DNA from: CAYRIY01 sp964424335
GTDB taxonomy: Bacteria; Bacillota; Limnochordia; DTU080; RSA5
Assembly: GCA_964424335.1 (NCBI GenBank)
Contig: CAYRIY010000038.1
Coordinates: 1-27,921, forward strand
Length of the DNA stretch: 27,921 nucleotides
Direction of reading: 5' to 3'
Shown here: one piece after another, positions 22,487 to 27,921 of the stretch
Numbering within the stretch: the first letter of the stretch is position 1
How the letters are laid out: every line of letters starts with the position of its first letter
The notes under the pieces: model-generated
Database searches by the model: none
The model's input: only the letters and a program-made list of their open reading frames with translations
Told to the model about the DNA's origin: nothing
Made by a program: the position numbers and the translations under genes

Positions 22487-22638
22487 GTCCGAAAAGTGCT
22501 CGCAATCTTGTGGCAGGTCGTGAAACAGGCCGCTCATATCGGGGGCGACGTGATAAAACTCCTGCTTGACGGGCTGGGTGTCTTGGACGAGCACTGGTCG
22601 GTGTGCCTTGCGACTTACGTTGCGATCAGTTTTCGGAC
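22487..22638. repeat. Intergenic repeat element 2 with inverted terminal motifs
   Basis: GTCCGAAAAGTGCTCGCAA (22487-22505) at the left and TTGCGATCAGTTTTCGGAC (22620-22638) at the right are inverted copies of one another at 17 of 19 positions. The element is 152 bp, almost the same length as element 1, and lies 91 bp after it. The arm motif is the same as in the palindrome at 4669-4743. Confidence 0.55.
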
Positions 22639-22805
22639 GACGGCGCCCCACGTGGATGGTGACGGCCCCGCACAATACATCAAAGCCTGAGCACCACGGC
22701 AACGCACGAGAGCTCGGCCTATTCTAGAGCGGGCTCCCATAACACGGTATGAACCGCTCGTAACGATCGGAACGCCAATCAGGGCGCAGAATGTCAGGTT
22801 TTACA

Positions 22806-22837
22806 TTGTTAATCAAACCACGAATTGTGGTTGACAA
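22806..22837 (+). promoter_or_regulatory. BirA operator of bioY
   Basis: TTGTTAATC (22806-22814), 14 nt, then GGTTGACAA (22829-22837) is a two-half inverted site of the kind described for BirA in Bacillota (TTGTNAACC-N14/15-GGTTNACAA). Each half differs from the palindrome by about one base. The right half contains the promoter -35 TTGACA, so BirA bound with biotinyl-AMP would block polymerase. The cognate HTH-containing birA is at 13114-14094. Confidence 0.85.
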
Positions 22838-22860
22838 TAGGTGGGGGAATGCAATAAGAA
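22831..22860 (+). promoter_or_regulatory. Promoter of bioY
   Basis: A perfect -35 TTGACA at 22831-22836 is followed after 18 nt by TAAGAA at 22855-22860, a weak -10. Transcription would start near 22867, 56 nt before the bioY ATG. The -35 lies inside the BirA operator, which supports repression by biotin. Confidence 0.6.
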
Positions 22861-22922
22861 TTGGTAGGGGGGCTATTAAACCCGTCGGTGAATTTCTCGC
22901 CGACATCCAAGGAGCATGACTG

Positions 22923-23516
22923 ATGCCCTCGACCAACCGAGAACAAACCAAAAGCAAGTGGACCACGAGAGAGATTGCGCTCGCCGGGCTGTTCGCGGCC
23001 CTCACGGCCGTTGCCGCGCAGATCACGATACCGCTCCCGTTTGTCCCGCTTACATTGCAGACGCTGGCGATCATGCTCGCGGGGGCCGTCCTCGGCAGCC
23101 GTGCGGGCGCCATGAGTCAACTGGTCTACCTCCTCATGGGCTCAGTCGGTCTCCCGGTCTTTGCCAACCGATCGGGCGGCATTCAGGAGCTGGTCGGCTT
23201 TACCGGCGGTTACCTCATCGGCTTCGTTTTGTGCGCATACGTCGTTGGCTTCATCCTCGAGCGATCGCCCAAGCTCACCTTAGTCCGAGGCATGCTCGCC
23301 ATGGCAGCCGGCATGCTCGCCATCTACGTTCCAGGGGTGCTCGTCCTAACCTTTCACATCGGCTCATTTTCGAGTGCAATCATGGTCGGAGTGATTGGGT
23401 TTTTGCCGGCCGACGCAATCAAGGCGTTCATCGCGGTCGGCATTGCACGGGGGCTCGAAGCTCGAGGCATTCGCCGGTCGGTCAGGAGGCCGGACGGTCG
23501 ATCAGCCACCATGTAG
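22923..23516 (+). CDS. bioY: BioY biotin transporter, S component
   Basis: BioY is the membrane substrate-binding subunit of an ECF-type biotin importer; some work alone, others with an EcfAA'T energising module, which is not in this window. The 197 residues form about six hydrophobic segments, with the family signature LGSRAGAMSQLVYLLMGSVGLPVFA and a following GG-Q-L-GFTGGYLIGF. A charged stretch precedes the first segment and the C-terminus is basic. The ATG at 22923 is preceded by AAGGAG at 8 nt. It is controlled by the BirA site 86 bp upstream. The stop codon lies in the first copy of a 19-bp direct repeat. trmFO follows after 128 bp. Confidence 0.95.
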   Translation: MPSTNREQTKSKWTTREIALAGLFAALTAVAAQITIPLPFVPLTLQTLAIMLAGAVLGSRAGAMSQLVYLLMGSVGLPVFANRSGGIQELVGFTGGYLIGFVLCAYVVGFILERSPKLTLVRGMLAMAAGMLAIYVPGVLVLTFHIGSFSSAIMVGVIGFLPADAIKAFIAVGIARGLEARGIRRSVRRPDGRSATM

Positions 23517-23557
23517 CCCAACGCAGCCCATGGCGCCCATGTAGCCCAACGTAGCCC
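23511..23557. repeat. 19-bp direct repeat across the bioY stop codon
   Basis: ATGTAGCCCAACGCAGCCC (23511-23529) recurs as ATGTAGCCCAACGTAGCCC (23539-23557), with one difference and a 28-bp period. The TAG of the first copy is the bioY stop. It could be slippage or the footprint of a small duplication. Confidence 0.75.
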
Positions 23558-23644
23558 GATCGATCGGCTTGCCACCCGATCAAAGAAAGCGGTATGCTAG
23601 GATTGCCGGATCTTCCGGACGTCGGGTTTGATGGAGTGGGCGCA

Positions 23645-24991
23645 ATGCAGGGCAAAGTGATCGTCATCGGCGGAGGCCTCGCAGGCACGGAAGCAGCATG
23701 GCAAGCGGCCAATCAGGGCGCCCGGGTCATTCTCTACGAGATGCGTCCCAAGCGGATGACGCCCGCTCACCACACGCAAGACTTGGCCGAACTCGTCTGC
23801 ACAAACTCGCTTGGTTCAAACCTCATCGACAGCGCAGCGGGCATATTGAAAGAAGAGATGCGCGCTCTTGGCTCCTGCGTCATTCACTGCGCCGACCAGA
23901 GCGGTGTGCCGGCGGGGGGCGCGCTGGCGGTCGATCGGGAGCGCTTCGCCAAGCTGGTGACCGAGACGATCGAGGGCCACCCAAATATCGAGGTCGTGCG
24001 CGAAGAAGTGACGGAGATCCCAGCCGAGGGTCCCGTCGTGGCCGCAACCGGTCCGCTGACGAGCGAAGCCCTCGCCGCCGAGATCAAGCGCCTCACCGGT
24101 TCGGAAGATCTCTACTTTTACGACGCGGCGGCGCCGATCTTGACCGCCGAGTCTTTGGACGAGGAGAAAGGCTTTTGGGGCGCCCGCTACGGCAAGGGCG
24201 GGGCCGACTACTTCAACTGCCTGCTGAACAAAGAGGAGTACGACGCCTTCTACCAGGCGCTCGTGGAGGCCGAGGTCCACCAAGGCCACATCGAAGAGGA
24301 ACTCAAGTTTTTCGAAAGCTGCATTCCCATCGAGGAACTCGCCGCCAGGGGCAAGGACACCATGCGCTACGGCCCGATGCGCCCGGTGGGCCTCGTCGAT
24401 CCAAAAACCGGAAAGCGCCCGTACGCGGTCGTCCAACTTCGCAAGGAGAACATCGGCGCGACCCTGCTCAACATGGTCGGCTTTCAAACTCGACTGAAGT
24501 GGGGCGAGCAGAAGCGGGTCTTCAAACTGATCCCGGCTCTCGCCAACGCAGACTTTGTCCGCTTTGGCGTCATGCACCGCAACACGTTTCTCAATTCGCC
24601 CAAGGTGCTGAGGCCGACGTACCAGGCTAAGGCCCGCGACGACCTCTTTTTCGCAGGCCAGATCACCGGCGTCGAAGGGTACGTGGAGTCCGCCGGCGCC
24701 GGCCTGATCGCGGGGATCAACGCCGGTCGACTCGCAAACGGCCAAGATCCCTTGGAACTCCCCTTGGAGACCATGCTCGGCAGCCTGGCGCACTACGTCA
24801 CGCACGCCGATCCTGACCACTTTCAACCAATGAATGCAAACTTCGGCATCTTGCCCCCGCTCGCCGAGCGCATTAGGGATAAGGCAGAGCGGAGGGGCGC
24901 ACAAGCCAAAAGGGCGCTGGCCGCGATTGTCCACTGGCGTGAGCAGCAGGGGATTCCGGTTAGGAGCCCTGCGGACGTAGCGACTACGTGA
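23645..24991 (+). CDS. trmFO: tRNA m5U54 methyltransferase, folate/FAD-dependent
   Basis: TrmFO methylates U54 in the T-loop of tRNA with methylenetetrahydrofolate and FADH2; it is the Gram-positive counterpart of SAM-dependent TrmA. From the ATG at 23645 the protein has 448 residues (435 in B. subtilis). The FAD-binding GGGLAG is at residues 9-14, and LVCTNSLGSN, ATGPLTS, GRYGKGG-type ARYGKGGADYFNCL and FAGQITGVEGYVES are family motifs, including the conserved cysteine of VCTNS. GGAG lies 8 nt before this ATG; an upstream in-frame ATG at 23594 would add 17 residues not found in the family. In Bacillus the gene lies next to topA and codV; here it lies between bioY and selB. Confidence 0.95.
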   Translation: MQGKVIVIGGGLAGTEAAWQAANQGARVILYEMRPKRMTPAHHTQDLAELVCTNSLGSNLIDSAAGILKEEMRALGSCVIHCADQSGVPAGGALAVDRERFAKLVTETIEGHPNIEVVREEVTEIPAEGPVVAATGPLTSEALAAEIKRLTGSEDLYFYDAAAPILTAESLDEEKGFWGARYGKGGADYFNCLLNKEEYDAFYQALVEAEVHQGHIEEELKFFESCIPIEELAARGKDTMRYGPMRPVGLVDPKTGKRPYAVVQLRKENIGATLLNMVGFQTRLKWGEQKRVFKLIPALANADFVRFGVMHRNTFLNSPKVLRPTYQAKARDDLFFAGQITGVEGYVESAGAGLIAGINAGRLANGQDPLELPLETMLGSLAHYVTHADPDHFQPMNANFGILPPLAERIRDKAERRGAQAKRALAAIVHWREQQGIPVRSPADVATT

Positions 24992-25035
24992 GCGCCCCAG
25001 TCGGCGCACGCACGGAAAGCGTGGAATAGCCGCTC

Positions 25036-26985
25036 ATGTTTGTCATTGCAACTGCGGGCCACATTGACCACGGAAAGTCGACCCTCATCGAAGCTTTGAC
25101 CGGCATGCAACCGGACCGCCGCAAGGAAGAGCAGGAGCGGGGGATGACGATCGACCTCGGCTTTGCCCACCTCACTTTGCCTTCGGGCAGAGAGGTGGGC
25201 TTCGTTGATGTGCCCGGGCATCACCGATTCGTGAAAAATATGCTTGCCGGCGTTGGCGCGGTCGACGCGGTCATGTTCGTCGTGGCGGCTACGGAGAGCT
25301 GGATGCCGCAAAGCCAGGAACATCTCGAGATCGTGGACCTATTGGGCGTTCGGCGCGGCGTGATCGTGATCACCAAGGTCGATCTCGCAGACGACGAGTG
25401 GATCGATATGGTCGAGGAAGAGATCCGGGAGCACGTGCAGGGCACCGTGCTCGAACAGGCGCCGGTGCTTCGCGTCTCCGCCGTCACCGGAGGCGGATTG
25501 GACGTCCTCAAAGCTGAGCTCGACCGGCAGATCGATCAGGCGCCGGAGCCGCAGGACATCGGTCGGCCGCGCCTATGGATCGACCGCGTCTTTAGCGTGA
25601 AAGGTGCGGGGACCGTCGTCACGGGCACGCTTGCCGGCGGCGGCATCGCTTTGGACGATGAGTTGCAGCTCCTTCCTTCGGAAAAACTTGTGCGGGTCCG
25701 TGGCTTGCAAACCTACGGAAAGCAAGTGGACGCTGCCGTCGTCGGTCGGCGTCTGGCGGTAAACCTCGCAGGCGTTTACGTCGAGGACGTCGAGCGCGGC
25801 GACGCTCTGGTTGCACCCGACCAGATGCGGGCAAGCGAGCGATTCAACGTATTCGTGAGAGCGGTGGCGAGCCTTGGTAGGCCCCTAAAGCGAGAGTCGG
25901 CGCTCAAGATCTACGTCGGCACCGCCGAGCGCATGGCACGGGTGAAGCTCCTCGACCGGGAGGCGCTTGGGCCGGGAGAAGAGGCCTTGGCGCAGGTCCA
26001 GGTCGATCGAGCGCTCGCCGTTCAGTGGAACGACAGCTTTGTGCTGCGCGATCCGGCGCATCAGACCACGATTGCGGGCGGAAAGGTGCTGGCGCCGGCG
26101 GCAAGGCGCGTGCGGGGGCGCGACCATCGTTATCGCGAGCGTTCCGAGGTCCACCGCGTGCTCATGGGCGAGCGGGACGCGGAGCGCCTGGACCTCGAAT
26201 TGTTGCGAGCTCGCGTGGACGCTTCCGCGACCGGTTTGATCGAGGCGCACATCGCCGAGCATGGGTGGCTCGATCGCAGGATGCTGCAAGCAGTGGCCCC
26301 CTTTCCCATGGCGGACCTCGAGGCCGCAGTAGGCGAACTCGTCGCCGACAACCGGTTACATACCCTGCCAACGTACCTGGTGAGCGCCAAGGCCTGGGTA
26401 AGGCTGCGCGAACGCGTCGAGTCGAGCCTTGCGGCATTCCACAAGTCGTTTCCCTTGCGGCGCGGGTTGCCTCGGGAGACCTTGCGGAGCACGCTTGGCG
26501 TCGATTGGCGCCTCTTTGACGAGCTCGTGGAAAGCCTCGAGCATGCAGGCGTTCTCGTCACGGAGGGAGCGAGGGTGCGGGCGACAGATCACGAGGTGCG
26601 GTTTGCGCCTGCCGAGCAGCAGGTGGCCGACCGCATCATGGAGGCGCTGAGCGCTGCGCCGTTCGCGCCGCCCAGTATTGAGGAGGTCGTCGCCGACTTT
26701 TCTGCCGGAGTCGACGTGGATGAGATCGTCGGTGCATTGGTTGAGCAAGGACGCCTCGTGCGCGTGGGGAAAGAGCTCCTGTTCACCGGCGAGGCGATCG
26801 ACGATATTCGCCGCAAAGCAGTCGAGTACCTCAAGGCGCACGCCACCATCGATGTGGGCGTGTTGAGGGATCTTTTGAGGACGACGAGGAAGTATGCGGT
26901 GCCGCTCTTAGAGCACCTCGATCAAATGGAAGTGACGCGCCGATTGGGCGACAGTCGGGTGCTGGGGCCCAAGGCGGCGTCGTAA
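25036..26985 (+). CDS. selB: Selenocysteine-specific elongation factor
   Basis: SelB brings Sec-tRNA to UGA codons marked by a SECIS hairpin. The 649 residues start with a GTPase domain: G1 GHIDHGKS (8-15), G2 RGMTID (35-40), G3 DVPGH (58-62) and G4 TKVD (113-116). The motif PDRRKEEQERGMTIDLGFA is characteristic of SelB rather than EF-Tu. Beta-barrel domains follow (DRVFSVKGAGTVVTGTL begins domain II near 185), and the C-terminal part from about 380 is a series of winged helices that bind SECIS RNA. The ATG at 25036 has only a weak ribosome binding site, 44 nt after trmFO, so it may be co-transcribed with it. selA, selD and the selenocysteine tRNA gene are not in the window. It converges on the next gene with a 3-bp gap. 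Confidence 0.93.
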   Translation: MFVIATAGHIDHGKSTLIEALTGMQPDRRKEEQERGMTIDLGFAHLTLPSGREVGFVDVPGHHRFVKNMLAGVGAVDAVMFVVAATESWMPQSQEHLEIVDLLGVRRGVIVITKVDLADDEWIDMVEEEIREHVQGTVLEQAPVLRVSAVTGGGLDVLKAELDRQIDQAPEPQDIGRPRLWIDRVFSVKGAGTVVTGTLAGGGIALDDELQLLPSEKLVRVRGLQTYGKQVDAAVVGRRLAVNLAGVYVEDVERGDALVAPDQMRASERFNVFVRAVASLGRPLKRESALKIYVGTAERMARVKLLDREALGPGEEALAQVQVDRALAVQWNDSFVLRDPAHQTTIAGGKVLAPAARRVRGRDHRYRERSEVHRVLMGERDAERLDLELLRARVDASATGLIEAHIAEHGWLDRRMLQAVAPFPMADLEAAVGELVADNRLHTLPTYLVSAKAWVRLRERVESSLAAFHKSFPLRRGLPRETLRSTLGVDWRLFDELVESLEHAGVLVTEGARVRATDHEVRFAPAEQQVADRIMEALSAAPFAPPSIEEVVADFSAGVDVDEIVGALVEQGRLVRVGKELLFTGEAIDDIRRKAVEYLKAHATIDVGVLRDLLRTTRKYAVPLLEHLDQMEVTRRLGDSRVLGPKAAS

Positions 26986-26988
26986 ACG

Positions 26989-27447
26989 TCACGGCGCCCC
27001 GTATTGATAGGCGCCTCGGTGAATCTCGTCGATCCTTAGGTCCGAACCAACACGGGCGACGACCAGTTCCTCTTGAAACCAGCCGATTTCGCCTTGGCCC
27101 GGCATTTCCTCGGAGAGGATCACGCGGGCGCGCCAAACGTCTTTCCCGCCCGGAGTGATCGATTCGATGCGGAAGGCATGGTAGTGAGGAACTGACGATC
27201 CGATGAGGAATGTCGGATTAGCGTCGGCAAGTTCACCGTGGAGCTTGTTGCTCAAAAATGTCCGCGCTGCGGTGTGGTCCCGGGAAAGTCTAGCTTTAAG
27301 AAAGTCGTCGACGAAGGTGCGGACTTCCGCTTCTTCGGCCTGCTCAGGCGTGCGGGATGCAATGCCGTAAAGGGCGATCAAGACCGCGAGGGCAAAGATG
27401 GCGACGCGCGCCTTGTACCGGTTGCTTTGGTCGTATCGACGCGTCAT
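26989..27447 (-). CDS. Membrane-anchored protein of unknown function, 152 residues
   Basis: The product begins with a basic stretch and a single hydrophobic segment (about 14-30, VAIFALAVLIALYGIA). The remainder is a polar domain with RTFVDDFLKARLSRDHTAARTFL and two later strand-rich blocks, VWRARVILSEEM and EELVVARVGSDLRIDEI. The pattern resembles an extracytoplasmic NTF2-like fold (helices then a curved sheet), as in many accessory domains of secreted Bacillota proteins, but no family is recognised. The ATG overlaps the stop of the upstream 77-residue gene in ATGA, so the two are translationally coupled. Confidence 0.75.
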   Translation of the reverse strand: MTRRYDQSNRYKARVAIFALAVLIALYGIASRTPEQAEEAEVRTFVDDFLKARLSRDHTAARTFLSNKLHGELADANPTFLIGSSVPHYHAFRIESITPGGKDVWRARVILSEEMPGQGEIGWFQEELVVARVGSDLRIDEIHRGAYQYGAP

Positions 27448-27677
27448 GCAGAGCCGCCGCCCTTTTGGTCCAAGCAGCGAATTCGCGCCTTTTTGAGCGC
27501 GCTCAATCCCCGGGCGCGCTGGCTTTCGGTCAGGTCGCCACGGGCGTTGATGGCGGCGATGGCCTGGTCGACGAGGCGAAGTCGCTCAACCTGGGTCGGC
27601 TTCGGCGTGGAACGACGCCCCCGAGCGAGGGCGCGTCCGAGCTCGGTCAAGGGGTTTTCTGTTTTGTTCGTCGCCAT
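27444..27677 (-). CDS. Small unknown protein, 77 residues
   Basis: A small basic protein with MATNKTENPLTELGRALARG, then a helical middle (VERLRLVDQAIAAINARGD) and a basic C-terminus with one cysteine. GAGG lies about 10 nt before the ATG at 27677. It overlaps the next gene by 4 nt (ATGA). The coupling to a membrane-anchored protein could mean a cytoplasmic partner, but no family or function is recognised. Confidence 0.65.
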   Translation of the reverse strand: MATNKTENPLTELGRALARGRRSTPKPTQVERLRLVDQAIAAINARGDLTESQRARGLSALKKARIRCLDQKGGGSA

Positions 27678-27808
27678 CGGATCACGTCCTCATGTGCTCG
27701 CTCTTACGATGAGTCTTTCCCCAAGTTCGCGAAGTATATGCAAGAATTGACGGCGAATATGACGAGTTGGAGAGCGAATGCTCCTCAGAGCGCCAAGGTG
27801 TGAGTGGG

Positions 27809-27921
27809 GTGGGTTTGATCAAATCTTCGATTTATATGGCGACGGTCGCGCCGGGGCTCGTGGGTGTGGCCGAGTCAGAGATTTTGACGAAATGGAGAGG
27901 CGCGTGGCTGTCTCGCACGTG
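27809..27921 (+). CDS. Start of a gene, possibly a THUMP-type RNA methyltransferase, partial
   Basis: One frame is open from a GTG at 27809 to the window edge, with AAGGTG 8 nt upstream and an in-frame ATG at 27836. The 37 residues include IYMATVAPGLVGVAESEI, which resembles the N-terminus of RNA methyltransferases with a THUMP domain, where a short strand followed by PGLE is common. Only this short stretch can be judged, so the call is tentative. Confidence 0.35.
   Translation, partial: MGLIKSSIYMATVAPGLVGVAESEILTKWRGAWLSRT

Larger units (their letters stand above)
22061..22805. other. 745-bp non-coding region between the kinase operon and bioY
   Basis: No reading frame here looks coding: the longest open stretches lack family resemblance and good ribosome binding sites. 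Two elements of about 150 bp with inverted ends (22247-22395 and 22487-22638) fill much of it, and the rest (including a GAGC/GCTC inverted pair near 22711-22736) is unassigned. The length is unusual for this gene-dense window. Confidence 0.55.

Noticed and set aside
22343..22690. A 115-codon open frame in the non-coding region upstream of bioY
   Set aside because: No family resemblance, no good ribosome binding site, and it crosses two repeat elements with inverted ends.
26986..27921. Search for a selenocysteine tRNA or selA next to selB
   Set aside because: No long tRNA with an extended acceptor and variable arm and no SelA-like frame is present on either side.

Overview
The window comes from a GC-rich, endospore-forming member of the Bacillota. 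SpoIIE, a TilS and FtsH neighbourhood downstream of it, TTG and GTG starts with strong purine-rich ribosome binding sites, and a Gram-positive BirA/BioY regulon all point that way. The genus cannot be named from sequence alone. No rRNA, tRNA, CRISPR array, insertion sequence or phage gene was seen.

Layout. 1-1557 (-) is the N-terminal 519 codons of acetyl-CoA synthetase, cut by the window edge. 1982-9138 (+) holds spoIIE, tilS, ftsH and folB, a reduced version of the Bacillus spoIIE-tilS-hprT-ftsH block with hprT missing; the folB end is marked by a rho-independent terminator. 9411-11399 (+) is a P1B-4 type metal-exporting ATPase. 11734-12960 (-) is an HtrA-type membrane-anchored protease, divergent from birA at 13114-14094 (+).

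14108-21987 (-) is the most unusual part. It is a tightly packed four-gene operon: a 1228-residue hybrid histidine kinase with a V4R-like N-terminal domain, two receivers and an Hpt domain; a REC-GAF-coiled-coil response regulator with no output domain; a MinD/ParA-like ATPase; and an NTE-type patatin phospholipase with a cyclic-nucleotide-binding domain. The kinase and regulator genes overlap by ATGA, and the ATPase and phospholipase genes are 3 nt apart. This looks like one signalling unit in which a multistep phosphorelay and a surface-active ATPase control a membrane phospholipase. An 18-bp perfect palindrome lies about 55 bp upstream of the first gene. A 100-N assembly gap sits in the kinase between the second receiver and the Hpt domain.

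22061-22805 is about 750 bp of non-coding DNA with two similar ~150-bp elements whose ends are inverted copies of a motif close to TTGCGAGCACTTTTCGGAC. The same motif recurs in the spoIIE-tilS and ATPase-htrA gaps, so it appears to be a dispersed intergenic repeat family. 22923-26985 (+) carries bioY, behind a clear BirA operator overlapping its -35 box, then trmFO and selB. Tail-to-tail with selB are two small overlapping unknown genes (26989-27677, -). The right edge may hold the first codons of a further gene, possibly an RNA methyltransferase.
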